Below, one piece after another: positions 1 to 15,000 of a stretch of DNA of 64,000 nucleotides. The stretch lies in contig NC_009379.1 of NCBI RefSeq assembly GCF_000016345.1, forward strand, positions 1,116,001 through 1,180,000, read 5' to 3'. This stretch comes from Polynucleobacter asymbioticus QLW-P1DMWA-1. Lineage in GTDB: Bacteria; Pseudomonadota; Gammaproteobacteria; Burkholderiales; Burkholderiaceae. Below the pieces are notes generated by a model. The model was given only the letters and a program-made list of their open reading frames with translations. It made no database searches and was not told the DNA's origin. Positions within the stretch are counted from its first letter, which is position 1; each line of letters starts with the position of its first letter. Position numbers and translations under genes: made by a program.

Positions 1-3000
1 AGACCACTGTAATGGAAGGTATTGCTATAAGGCGTAAAGGCACTAATGGTGCCAGTAGTATCTAAGATTGCGTTGTAAGCAGTACCAGTAACGTTAGATC
101 CTGGTGCAATCTTAAAGGTCGCGTTGGGGGTAAAGCTAGCATCACCAGTGATATGTAATTTGCCGTAAGTACCTGCAATATCGTTAATACCGACACTGTA
201 GTTACCTGACTGAGCATAGTTACCAGTAATGGTTGGGGTGTAAGTGCTAGCAGCAACAATGAGGTTACCGGCGTTGGTCAGGGTACCTGTACCAGTATTA
301 ACGTTTACGTTGTTGTTTAAGGTTAAGGCGCCGGTGTTACTGATGTTGACTGCGCCTACTGCAATGTCTCCGCCACTACTAAAGTTACCTAATACATTGA
401 CGGTACTTGAAGATGAGCCAGTGATGTTGCCGGCTACTACGGCATTAGAACCAGACAGGTTTAAGGTATTGATACCTATATTGGCTGCGCCTATTAAGGT
501 GCCGCTGTTATCAACGGTAAAGGCATTAGCGCTATTGAGTAAGTTAACGGAGTACGTATTACCAGCAATGGTGCCAGTGTTGTTGATGGTACCTAGGATG
601 GTGGAGTTGGTGGAGACGCCGATACCGGCAAGCGAGCCATTAATCAAGCCAGCGTTATTAATCGAGCCAACAGCTCCACCATTAATAACGGCAACACCAT
701 ATTGACCACCTGTGATGGTACCTATTTGTAAACCACTGATGCTTTGGTTATTGATGGAGTCAACGTAAGAACCGTGACCGACACCTACACCCGCAAAGTA
801 GTTACCACTAATGAGGCCAGTGTTGGTAAGGCCTCCTACTAAAGTACCAAAGTTTGCTACCGCAATACCAGCAGTTGAGCCGCTGATGAGGCCATCGTTA
901 ATGATGCTGCCAGTAATGGTGCTATGAGTACTCAAACCAATACCTACTTGCAAAGCGCTAGTGATTGTTCCGCCGACAGCATTGATCAGGTCACCAGATA
1001 AGGTACTGTAGTTGCCAACGCCAATACCAGAAGAAGAGTTGCCACTAATTAGGCCAGTGTTGGTAATGCCACCAAAAATCGTGCTGTTTCTGCCTAAGCC
1101 TAGGCCTGAGTAGGTGGCGCCGATGATCGCCCCAGCATTAGTGATGCCGCCTAAAACAGTGCCATAGCTATAAATGTTGAGGGCTTCGTTGCCGCTAATG
1201 AGTCCACCAGCATTATTAATACCATTGGTGACTAAGCCGTTGGCAATATAGATACCTTGATTAGTACCCATGATTGATCCGGTATTGATAATGCCACCAA
1301 GAATCGTACCGCCATTGTTGTTAATAGCGGTATTGCCTAAGATGGTTCCTGCATTATTAATACCGACTGCACCTGCAATGAGGCCAGTGTTGATGATGCC
1401 GTTGGAGATAAGGCCCGCAGAGTCCATTTGAATGGCAGTTCTGCCAATAATAGAACCGGCATTATTAATAGAGCCAATGCTTCCACCGCTTTGAACTGCA
1501 ATACCGTATTGACCACCAGCAATGGTGCCTACTTGTGAACCACTTAAGCTTTGGTTGTTGATGGAGTCGATGTAACCATTGTTAATAGCTAGAACACCAG
1601 AGGAAGATGCTCCGTTAATTAAACCCGAGTTAGAAATACCGCCAATAACAGTTGAGCTAGCATAAGCTAAAACTCCATTTGAGTTACCGATTATTAAACC
1701 ACTATTAGTAATACCCCCATAAACAGTAGAATCAATACCAACAATAATTCCGGCGATATTAGCCGATCCGATTTCTGCGATTAATCCAGAATTGCTAATA
1801 CCTCCAGATAGAATCGATTGATTAGTAACATTAATTCCGCCAGCAAAAACATTCGATTCTCCAGCAATAGTTCCATTATTGGTAATACCCCCCACCAAGG
1901 AGGAGTGGGAAACTAAAATACCAAAGGCTGGATTAGCAACAGCCTCTGCATAAATCAAACCGCTATTAGTAATACCTCCTGTTAACGTGCTGTGATAGAG
2001 GTTAATTCCGGCAGCAGTTGAAGCGCCACCACTAATTCCAAAGATCGTGCCGCCTGTATTAGCAATTGCGCCAGTCATAGTGGAGTAATTTAAGTTGATA
2101 CCGAATCCAGTTATACCTTGAGCTTCGATCATTCCATGATTAGTAATGCCGCCTAATAGGGTTGAGCTTTGAAGATTGATACCAGCTGCGCCCGCACCCA
2201 TAGCTAGGCCAGCAATAGTACCCATAGCTAGATTTTTGATTCCATCGGTGAGTAATGCATTGTTCAGGGCTATACCAGCGCCGCCAATAGTTCCTGCGTA
2301 ACCGACCAGAGAGCCATTGTTGGAAATGCCGCCCATCAGAGTAGAGCTCTGAAGATTGATACCAGCACCACCATACACCCCAATCCCTAAAAAAGTTCCA
2401 GAGTTGGTAACACCATTAAGCAAAGATGAATTAACAAGGTCTAGACCAAAGCCTTGTCCGGAATCATTGACACCACCCATAATCAAGCCAGTATTGGTAA
2501 TACCGCTAGTAATCAAACCGCCTTGAGTGCCAAAGGGCCCAAATGGAGCAGGGCCAACGTAGATACCGGCACCTGTGAAAGAATTTCCCACTCCTGAAAT
2601 AAGGCCGGCATTGATAATGGAGCCCACCGTACCGGCATTAAATATTGAGATGGCCTGCAAGCCGCCCGAAATGGTTCCGATTACAGAGCCAGCCCTTTGA
2701 TTGTCAATAGAATCGATGAAGCCTGGGCCAAAGCTACCACCAGATATGACCGCTACTCCAAAATCATAGCCTGAAATGAGGCCATTATTTGTTATTCCAC
2801 CACTTATTGAAGATGATAAAGAAGTTATTCCAGCCAATTGACCGGCTATCGTGCCAGTATTTTTAATGCCGCCATTTAAAAAGCTGCCCGTGATTAAGGA
2901 TATACCTACGCCACTTCCTGCAATCAAGCCGCTATTAGTAATGCCACCACTAATTAGACCACCTGCGCTAATGTGTATTGCAGTAGCACCAAGAATTGAT

Positions 3001-6000
3001 CCCTCATTATTAATAGAGCCAATCCGTCCACCGGTTTGTAAAGCAATACCGTACTGACCACCAGCGATGGTGCCTACTTGTGAACCACTTAATCTTTGGT
3101 TGTTGATGGAGTCGATGTAACCTCCATAAAGAGCTATAACCCCAGAGGAAGATACACTGCTAATTAAACCAGCGTTAGAAATACCGCCAGATATTAAACC
3201 CCCTGCACCAGCATAAATTGCACCGAGAGGGAACGGCCCACCATCACTAGTTGCTATCATTCCTGTATTGGTGATCCCCCCTAAAACAGTACCGCCGTTA
3301 TAAATATCTAGACCAAAGTTTCCAGCAAGAATGGTTCCCGTATTTGTAATTCCTCCGGCAACTGTTGCGGCACTATTTATAATCACCCCTGCCCGGGCTG
3401 CACCATTAATCAAACCTGCATTAGTAATGCCGCCTATCAATTGACTCGAGTTTGTAATTAAGATGCCAACACTAGGGCTTAGGATTGAGCCAGTGTTCGT
3501 AATGCCATTGGCAATAGTTCCACCAGATCCAAATGGTCCGGACCCACCTAAATAGATACCCGCTGGGTTAAATGGACCTGGAGCGCCAAGGGAAATAATC
3601 GTTCCAGCATTATTGATAGAGCCAATCCTTCCACCGCTTTGAACTGCAATACCGTATTGACCACCAGCAATGGTGCCTACTTGTGAGCCGCTTAAGCTTT
3701 GGTTCTTGATGGAGTCAATAGCAGAGGCATTGCCGCTAACGAGGATTCCGGCATAGCTGTTACCAATAATGGAGCCAGCATTAGTAAGGCCACCAGTAAT
3801 TTGACTCTCAAAGCCAACCTTAATGGCGGTGCGTCCGCCATAAATTGTGCCAGCATTAGTAAGGCCGTCTGCAATGGTAGAGAAGTCATTTAACTTCACT
3901 CCAATTTGATTCATACCTGCAATTAAGCCTGTATTGGTTATACCTCCAGCTACCTGACCATTCGCATATAACGAGATGCCATTACTTGCACCAATAATGG
4001 AGCCTGTGTTAACAACACCATTGGCAATGAAGCTATTGTGAGTAATTGCAATTGCATCGGTATTGCCATAGATGGTGCCAGTATTGGTAAGACCGCCTAA
4101 TAAAGTGGCGCCTTTTAAATAGATACCGGTACTACCAATGCCAGTAATTAATCCAGTGTTAGTAATGCCGCCAGCTACGGTGCTATAAGTGAGTGAGATA
4201 CCATTACTAGCGCCAATCAATGAGCCCGTGTTCAGTAAGCCGCCCAGAATAGTTCCACTATTATTTCGGATTGCGGTATTACCCAAAATACTTCCCGCAT
4301 TGGTAATACCACTCGTTACTACTCCACCACTTTGGATGGCAATACCGTATTGACCACCAACGATGGTGCTGCCTGCTAAGTTTTGGATGCCAGCGCCATA
4401 AAGGCCGCCTAAGGTGCCGCCTAAAGTACTGTTATTACCAATAAAGATGCCGGCAATCGAGCTGCCTACTAAGGTACCGCTATTGGTAATACCACCATCA
4501 ATGGAGCCACCAGAGTTAATGTAAATACCGTAGGAGTTACCACCTACGCTCACACCGGAGTTAATGAGGACACCATTGTGGTAACTAGTAAAGCCCACAT
4601 CACCGGTATAAGTAGAAGTGTTAAAGACGAGCTGACCGTAGCCAGTGGTAGTGGTGAGAAGATCAAGTTCGCTAGTACCTACCTCAGTAACGGAGTACTC
4701 GGTAGTCAGGCCGCTGTAATGATAGATGCCGTTATACACACTAAAGCCACCAATAGTGCCAGTGGTATCAACGATAGAGCTATAGCTGCTACCAGTAAGG
4801 TTTGATCCTCGAGCAATACTAAAGATAGCATCTGGTGTAAAGCTGGCATTACCGAGGATGTGTAATTGACCATAGCTTAGGCCATTAATGCCAACACTGT
4901 AGTTACCTGACTGAGCATAGTTACCAGTAATGATTGGGGTGTAAGTGCTAGCAGCAACAATGAGGTTACCGGCGTTGGTCAGGGTACCCGTATTGACATT
5001 GACGTTGTTGTTTAAGGTTAAGGCGCCGGTGTTACTAATATTGACTGCGCCTACTGCAATGTCTCCGCCACTACTAAAGTTACCTAATACATTGACGGCA
5101 CTTGAAGATGAGCCAGTGATGTTGCCGGCTACTACGGCATTAGAACCAGACAGGTTTAAGGTATTGATACCTATATTGGCTGCGCCTATTAAGGTACCAG
5201 AGTTATTTACCGCTAATCCACTTGCTGTATTTTGCAAGTTCAATGAGTACGTATTACCAGCAATGGTGCCAGTGTTGTTGATGGTGCCTAGGATAGTGGA
5301 GTTGGAGGAGAGTCTGATGCCGGTGCCAACGCCAGAGATGGTAGCGCCAGCATTGTTCAGGATATTGCCAGCTAGGGTGCTGTTATCACCAATGATGATG
5401 CCGGTCTGTTGATCGCCCAAGCCACCTGAGATTAGACCACTGTTATTAATGCTACCAGTTAGAGTAGATCGGCTGTAGATGCTAATACCAGTACCAACAC
5501 CCATGATGGAGCCGCTAGCATTATTAATGATATCGCCAGTCAATAAGCCACTGCTATAGAGCTGGATACCATGACCGTATGAGCTACCACTACCATCGCC
5601 CATACCAGTAATCAAGCCGCTATTATTTATATTGCCAAGGATGGTGGAGGTGTTAGTGATCTTGACACCTTCAAAGCCACTAATCACACCCGCAGCGCTA
5701 TTGATCAGATCACCCACTAAAGTGGAGTTGCTATTGAATGCAATAGCAGAGCTACCGATAGTATTGCTAGATAAAATTAGGCCAGAGTTGGTGAGGCCTC
5801 CCATTAAGGTGCCATAGTTTCTTGCAGAAATACCAGCATTAGAGCCAGAAATTAATCCAGCATTAGTAATGCCGTCTGGAATATTGCCATTATTTGAAGC
5901 AAGGATGCCGTACTCTCCACCAGAAATAGTTCCCGTTAGATCATTAATAATGCCACCGTGAATATACGCTCTTGATAGAGAAGCTATGCCAGCGATAGAT

Positions 6001-9000
6001 CCTGTAATTAATCCGCTGTTCCTAATGCCTGCATTCATTACAGAATCAGAGGCTGCGAATATTCCGTATTGACCGCCTAAAATCGTGCCGCCGTTAGCAT
6101 TAAAAATGACTTGATCAATGCTAGAGTTACCACCAAGCCCTAGTCCGGCTATTGATCCAGAGATCAATCCAGCATTAGTAATGCCGTTCATATGGGATGC
6201 GCCGTCTACATATACGCCATAACTATCACCAGCTAAGGTGCCCTCTGATGAGTTGGCGAGTAGACTTAACTGATAGGAATTAGAAAGATGTAAAGCGGCA
6301 TATCCTCCATAGATAAGGCCGCTATTACTAATAGAAATATCGGTACCACGGGCTGCAAATTTAATGCCTGTAACGCCCCCTGAAATGGTGCCACCTACGC
6401 TATTAACAATATCCCCTAATAAATGGATTGGGTTGTCTAGCGTAATACCTACATTAGCTCCCGAAATCAGCCCGCTATTAGTAATGCCATTAACAATAGT
6501 GCCACCATCACCCACATAAATGGCTGTAGCACCCAAAATTGATCCGGCATTCAATATTGATCCGAGAGTTGCATTACCTTGGACGGCAATACCGTATTGA
6601 CCACCAGCGATGGTGCCAACTTGTGAACCACTTAAGCTTTGGTTATTGATAGAGTCGATGAAAGAGTTGTTGTTAATAAAAATTCCAGAAGCACTACTAC
6701 CAGAAATTAAACCAGTATTAGTAATTCCGTCAGCGATTAAGGAGCCAGCGTTTGCAAAAATCCCTATGCTGCCGCCAATAATTGAACCTGTATTGGTAAT
6801 GCCGCCAAGAATTGTTCCGGCTGCAGTAGAGGGACCACTACTCGTTGCAAGAATGCCAGCAAATGTAGAGCCTATAATCTGCCCTGCATTACTAATACCT
6901 CCAGCAATCGTAGATGCTGACCAAACTGAAATACCTACACCATTACCCAGAACCGTTCCGCCACTCAAATTAGAAATACCCGAGGTGATGGTAGAGCCAG
7001 GCTCACCCCAAACATCGATAGCCGACCATACAGTTGCCTGAATTAATCCACTATTAGTAATGCCATTAGCTAATAGCGCTCCGTGCCCTAAATCAATTCC
7101 CCTGTAAGGACCGATAATAGAACCGACATTGGTGATACCACCCAATAGAGTTGAAGATTTAAGAGAAATAGCTTTAGAGCCGCCAAAAATCGTTCCGGCA
7201 TTATTAATAGAGCCAATGCTTCCACCGCTTTGAACTGCAATACCGTATTGACCACCAGCAATGGTGCCTACTTGTGAACCACTTAAGCTTTGGTTGTTGA
7301 TGGAGTCGATGTAACCATTGTTAATAGCTAGAACACCAGAGGAAGATGCTCCGTTAATTAAACCCGAGTTAGAAATACCGCCAATAACAGTTGAGCTAGC
7401 ATAAGCTAAAACTCCATTTGAGTTACCGATTATTAAACCACTATTAGTAATACCCCCAACAATACTAGCTGCACTACCAACAGCGATACCAGCGGCATTC
7501 ATCATGCCGCTGCCATAGATCAATCCTGAGTTAGTAATGCCATTGGTAAGTTGACTACCACGCACTACCTGTATTGCAGTGCCCCCCAAAATACTTCCCG
7601 CATTCAAAATGGATCCAATAGTTCCACCGCTTTGAACTGCAATACCGTATTGACCACCAGCAATGGTGCCTACTTGTGAACCACTTAAGCTTTGGTTGTT
7701 GATGGAGTCGATGTAACCATTGTTAATAGCTAGAACACCAGAGGAAGATGCTCCGTTAATTAAACCCGAGTTAGAAATACCGCCTGATACGATGCCTGCC
7801 CCCACAAAGATTGCACCCATAGGGAACGGTCCACCCTGACTAGTTACTATGGTGCCAGTATTGGTGATGCCACCTAAAACATTGCCCCCATCAAAAACAT
7901 CTACACCATAATTTGCCGCAAGGATAGTTCCTGTATTAAAAATCCCTCCGGCTACTGTGGCGCCACTATTTACCACTACACCAGCCCAGCCTTGACTAGC
8001 AATCAAGCCAGTATTAGTTAGGCCACCTGTTAAGCGGCTAGAGCTTGAAATTAGTAAACCTGCAGAAACACCCAAAATACTTCCCGCATTGGTAATACCC
8101 CTCGTTACAACCCCACCACTTTGGATGGCAATACCGTATTGACCACCAGCGATGGTGCTGCCTGCTAAGTTTTGGATGCCAGCGCCATAAAGGCCGCCTA
8201 AGGTGCCGCCTAAAGTACTGTTATTACCAATCAGTATTCCGGCATACGATGTGCCTACTAAGGTACCGCTATTGGTAATACCACCATCAATTGAGCCACC
8301 AGAGTTAATGTAAATACCGTAGGAGTTACCACCTACGCTCACACCGGAGTTAATGAGGACACCATTGTGGTAACTAGCAAAGCCCACATCACCGGTATAA
8401 GTAGAGGTGTTAAAGACGAGCTGACCGTAGCCGGTGGTAGTGCCATAAATTAAATCAAGTTCATTAGGGGCAATATCACCAGTGACTGAGTAAGCGGTTG
8501 TTAAGCCGCTGTAATGGTAGATGCCGTTATACGCACTAAAGCCACCAATAGTGCCAGTGGCATCTAAGATAGAACCATAAGTGCCGGTTGTTACTACCGA
8601 TCCTGGGGTAATGCCAAAGCTATAGCCTGAAGTAAAGTTTGCATCACCGATGATGTGCAGCTGACCATAGTTAGTTGGACCAGTAATACCGACACTATAT
8701 TTACCTGACTGGGCATAGTTACCAGTAATGATTGGAGTAATGCCAGCAGTAACAATGAGGTTACCGGCGTTGGTCAGGGTACCCGTATTGACATTGACGT
8801 TGTTGTTTAAGGTTAAGGCGCCGGTGTTACTAATATTGACTGCGCCTACTGCAATGTCTCCACCACTACTAAAGTTACCTAATACATTGACGGCACTTGA
8901 AGATGAGCCAGTGATGCTGCCGGCTACTACGGCATTAGAACCAGACAGGTTTAAGGTATTGATACCTATATTGGCTGCGCCTATTAAGGTGCCAGAGTTA

Positions 9001-12000
9001 TTTACCACCAATCCACTTGCTGTATTTTGCAAGTTCAATGAGTACGTATTACCAGCAATGGTGCCAGTGTTGTTGATGGTACCTAGGATAGTGGAGTTGG
9101 AGGAGAGTGCAATACCAGTGTTGGCGCCAGAGATGAGGCCGGCGTTCGTGATACCGTTAGAGATATTACTGCCGTACCCAATTAAAATACCGTTATTGCC
9201 ACCCAATATGCTGCCGCTATTACTAATGGCTCCAGCAAGTACGCTACTCTGAATATGAATGCCATCACCTCCACCTGAGATGGTGGCGCCTGATCTATTA
9301 GTGATATCGCCAATCACAGTTGAGCTGTTAACCAAATTAATACCGTAACTATGATCTGATATCAAGGCATTGGCATCGTTATAGATTCCACCATCAACAT
9401 AAGAGTGCTCTAATCTAATACCTGATGCATCGTCAACGGTTCCTACCCCTATTAATGTGCCTGAGTTGTAAATAGCAGCAATGCCATCACTAGATTTGGT
9501 AATGGTAGTTTTGTATGCATTAATTGCATGATTAGTGCTAACAATGGTTCCTGTGTTGGTAAGACCTCCACTGATAAGATCGCTATCACCCAGATTGATG
9601 CCCAATCCTCCTTGACCAATCATGACTCCAGAATTGGTTAGGCCACCTAAAACAGAACCGTTGATCTGTAATGCAGCTGCGCCAATAATGGTGCCCGCAT
9701 TATTGATCGAGCCCACTACTCCACCGACATTAATACCAGACTGGTAACCGGCAATCGTACCAACTTGTGAACCACTTAAGCTTTGATTATTGATGGAATC
9801 CACATAAGAGCCGCCACCAACTAGAATACCGTTATAAGTACCAGCAATAAGGCCTGTATTGGTAATGCCACCAATCACCGTTCCACTATTTAACTTAATT
9901 GCTGTGATGCCCGAAATGAGCCCGGCGTTATTGATGCCAACAGTGCCGGAGAGCAAGCCTGAGTTTGTAATACCGTTGGTGATTTGACTGCCAGCCTCCA
10001 CTTTGATTGCAGTAGCGCCAAGAATAGATCCGGCATTACCGATAGAACCGATCGTTCCACCACTTTGAACTGCAATACCATATTGACCACCAGCGATCGT
10101 ACCTACTTGAGAACCACTTAAGCTTTGGTTGTTAATAGAGTCGATGTAAGAGTTGTTACCTACTAGGATGCCGTTATAAGTACCAGCAATAAGGCCTGTA
10201 TTGGTAATGCCACCCACGACGGTTGACTGTGAAACTACTGCAATACCAGCACTTGCACCTACAATCTGGCCAAAATTTGTTATGCCTCCCAGTACCGTGC
10301 CACCAGTTGGATAACCACTAGTTTGGCCAACATAAATACCATCTGCACCTTGTATTAATCCAGTATTGGTAATTCCATTGGCTATCAGCCCGCCACCCGC
10401 CAAAAAGATAGCGCCTCTATCGGCACTAGGTCCTGTACCACCGCTTGAGATGGTGCCTATATTGGTGATGCCACCTAAAACAGTGCCACCATCAAATATA
10501 TCTAAGCCATAGCTGCTTGCAAGAATGGTTCCTGTATTAAGAATTCCTCCGGTTGCAGTAGCGCCGTCATTAACAACGATACCTGCCCAGCCATTTATCA
10601 AACCAGCATTAGTGATACCGCCTGAAAGTTGACTATTACTTGTAATTAAGATGCCCGCGCTCGTACTTAGAATTAAGCCTGTGTTGGTAATGCCACTGAT
10701 AATTGCTCCACCAGATGCAGAGGGTCCGGGTGGTCCAATCAATTGAGCGCCTAAATAGATGCCTGCAGATCTGCCTGGCCCCGCATCACCTAGGGAAATA
10801 ATCGTTCCTGCATTATTGATAGAACCGATCGCTCCACCACTTTGAACTGCAACACCGTATTGACCACCGGTGATGGTGCCCACTTGAGAGCCACTTAAGC
10901 TTTGATTATTGATGGTGTCAATATACCCATTATTAATAGCTAGTACACCAGTATCAGTAGTGCCACTAATTAAACCGCTATTAGTAATACCGTTGGTGAT
11001 TTGACTACCAGTAGCTACCTTGATTGCAGTAGCACCGTAAATTGTTCCCGCGTTGCTAATACCAGTCGACCCATTAATTTGGCCTGTATTACTGATAGAG
11101 ATACCATAAGCACCACCGGCAATCGTGCCGGTACTTTGATTGATGATGCCATTGAGATTACTGTGGTCAACCAAAATACCTGCCACTGAGCCAGTGATCA
11201 AACCTTGGTTGTTGATGTCTTGATATGCATTACTGTTGTTAGCGACGCTAATGCCAAATTGACCACCGGCAATGGTACCTGTGGCGCTGTTGTTAATGTC
11301 AGCGTAGTTATAGGATCCGTTATCTAAACCAATACCAGCAATTGATGAACCAAGAATCAACCCGCTATTAAATACTCCGTCATTAATATCTCCACCGGCT
11401 GAAGTTCCAACCAAGATACCGTAGTTACCGCCAACAATCGTACCGCTACTGGAATTAGTAATCGAGCGCATAGGATTACTAGATTGCGCAGTAATACCCG
11501 CAATGGCGCCCATGATGGTGCCGGCGTTATTGATAGCTACTGACGTACTACCAACAATGCCCGCGTCAGCATCAAGAACACCATAAGACCCACCAGCAAT
11601 CGTTCCAGAAATAGAATTTGTAATAGCGCCAATAACACCACTGCCCTGTGCAACAATGCCGGCAACGGAGCCGGTAATCAATCCTGCATTAGCAATGCTA
11701 TCTAGATAGTGAGCGCTGCTGATGCCATAAGCGCCGCCGGTGATCGTGCCAGAATCTAAGTTAGTCACCCCAAAAAAGCGGCCGCCGTCAGCAGTAGCAA
11801 CACCAGCTGTCGTTCCTGCAATTAAACCGGCATTGATCAAGTTCGCAAATAGACTGTTGACCCCAGTATTAAGAACTCCATATTGCCCACCGGCAATCGT
11901 GCCAGAAACAGAATTGGAAATGCTACGGTAAAGATTAACGCCGCTAGTAATAGCAATGCCAGCAACTGAACCAGCAATCAAACCGCTATTGGCGATATCT

Positions 12001-15000
12001 TGTGTGAGTAATGTCGCAGCTTGATTAAGCAGGACACCATACTGCCCACCAGTAATCGTGCCAGTACTTTGGTTGCTAATACCGCCTAATAGAGTGCCAG
12101 AAGAAATGGCAATACCCGCATTGCTGCCTGAGATTAATCCGGTATTGGTGATATTGCCTTGCACTGTTCCGCCAGCAGCAATCTGAATAGCAGTTACACC
12201 TGCAATGGTTCCAGCATTACTAATACCGACTGTGCCTGAGATCAATCCAGTATTAGTAATGCCGTTGTTTATTTGACTGCCAGTGCCAACATAGATAGCG
12301 GTACCACCCAAAATACTTCCCGCATTGGTAATGCCACTGGTCACTACTCCACCGCTTTGGATGGCAATACCATATTGACCACCAGCGATGGTGCCAACTT
12401 GTGAACCACTTAAGCTTTGATTATTGATGGAGTCGATGTAACCGTAACCACCTACTGAGATACCAGCACCAGAAATACCTGCAACCAGACCAGTGTTCGT
12501 AATACCGCCTGATATAGAGCCTATACCAGTTGCAAAGTAAGTATTGTGAGGTCCTGCAACTGCCGTCAAACCTGCAACAGTAATGCCATTTTGCGATCCA
12601 ATGATGGAGCCGCTATTGGTGATGCCTCCAAGTAGGCTTGCATTGCTCGCATTTGCAGAGCCAAAATGCATAAAGCCCGTATCCATATAGAAAGCATTCG
12701 CATAACCATTTACCTGAATACCAGTTTGGCCGAAAATTGTGCCACTACTTAAGTTAGTAATGCCCCCCGATAGAGTTTGATTACCATATTGGCCTGCAAG
12801 AACAACGCCGCCTAGAGCAGTACCTCCAATTAAGCCTGTATTGGTGATTCCGCCTGAAATGGTGCCACCTGAAACTAAGTCAATGCCAATATTGCCACCT
12901 GTAATGGTGCCAGTATTGGTAAGGCCACCAATAATCAACCCCGAGTTATTGACTGAGATACCAACCGTTTTGCCGATAATGGTGCCGTAATTTTGCAAAG
13001 GGCCTATATAGCTCGAATTCCCCATCAAAGCCACACCAATGCGCGAGCTTCCACTGATGAGGCCGGTATTAGTAAGTGAGTTAATCTGGCTACCGGAAGC
13101 AACAATAATGCCTGCCTCGCTACCCATGATTGATCCACCGGCATTATTGATCGAATTTATAGTGCTGCCGCCAGATAAGCGAATACCGTCACGGCCCGAT
13201 GTAATCGTTCCACCAACTGAGTTCACAATAGTGTCAACAGTAGCTGACAACAACAAAATACCTGCCTGATATCCGCCGCCAACTGTTGGCCCAGCAATCA
13301 AACCAGAGTTAGTAATGCCGCCAAGGAGTGTACCGCCATTAATTTTTAAGGCTGCAGTAAAAGTAGCTGCATGCCCAGCAGGATTTGCGGCAATCGTTCC
13401 GGTGTTATTAATGCCGCCAAGGACAGTACTGCCTCCATCAACCAGAATTGCTGTCGCTCCATAGATGTTGCCGGCGTTATTTATTCCAAGAGCACTCCCT
13501 GAGATCAATCCAGTATTAGTAATGCCATTTGTAATTTGACTACCAGAAGTGACTTGGATAGCTGTTGCGCCGGAGATTGTGCCAGCGTTAATAAGGAATC
13601 CAACGCTACCGTTTGAACCCCCGGTTGATTGAATTCCAACCCCTACTGCATCGCCTCGAATAAATCCTGTATTTGTAAGAGTATCTAAAGGCCCGTTTAA
13701 AACTAAAACCCCTAGGGAATTGCCAAGTATCGAACCGGCATTATTAATTAAGCCGAGAGCTCCGCCATTCTGAATGGCAACACCATACTCCCCTCCAGCA
13801 ATGGTTCCTACTTGGGAGCCACTTATACTTTGATTGAAAATTGAATCGGCGGACTCATTAGAACTAAGAGCGGCAATGCCTCGATGGTGGCCGTAGATAA
13901 GACCGCTATTTGATATTCCGTTGGTTATCAAGCTACCAGCTGAAACTGCAATACCTGTACTACCTCGACCAATGATGACTCCAGAATTACTGATGCTACC
14001 GATTACTCCAGCACTTTGTATATTGATACCAAATTTTCCACCAGCGATGGTGCCCACTTGACCGCTAATACTTTGGTTATCAATAGAGTCGATTCTTGAT
14101 TTGAAACCAACTTTAATGCCAGTGTCATCCGAGGAAATTAAATTCGCATTTGTAATTCCGCCATCAATTCGGCTAATACCATCAACACTAATTGCACGCA
14201 AACCCCCTGCAATCATTCCCGCATCAGTAATGCCACCAACAATGGTGCTATGGGTTAAGGCGATACCATTACTGGCGCCAATGATTGAACCGCTATTGAC
14301 AATGCCACCAACTAAAGTACCGCCACCAAATTGAATGGCAGTTGCGCCAAAGATAGTGCCACCCGATACCGATCCAGTAATTAGACCTTGGTTATTGATA
14401 CCAATGGCGCCATAGATCATGCCATTATTGGTAACACCACCCGCAACTTGACTCCCAGCCTCCACCTTAATAGCAGTAGCACCATAAATAGTTCCGGCAT
14501 TGCCAATACCAATGTCACCAGTAAGCCGACCGCTATTAATAATGGCAATACCATACTGACTACCAGCTATCGTGCCAGTATTAGAGTTACCAATACTAGT
14601 GTTATAGATTGCATCACTTCCATTGGTCGATAGTATTTGGCCGCCATCCACCATCACACCGGCTACTGAGCCCGTGAGTAATCCGCTATTAAGGATGCCG
14701 CCTTCCATTGCACCATGTGCATTAGAAATACCATATAGACCGCCAGCAATCGTACCGGTGGTATCGTTATAAATTCCACCGTAGTTAATTAGTCCGCCAT
14801 TAACACCAATACCTGCTACCGAGCCCGTAAACAAACCTGCATTAGTAATACCGTGATTAACGCCGCCGTTACTCGTAGCCAATAAACCATATTGCCCACC
14901 AGCAATCGTACCGGTACTTAGGTTCATAAAGGAAGGATCAACTATGCTAGATGATTGCATAGCAATACCAGCAATCGAACCGGTGATGAGTCCAGCATTA

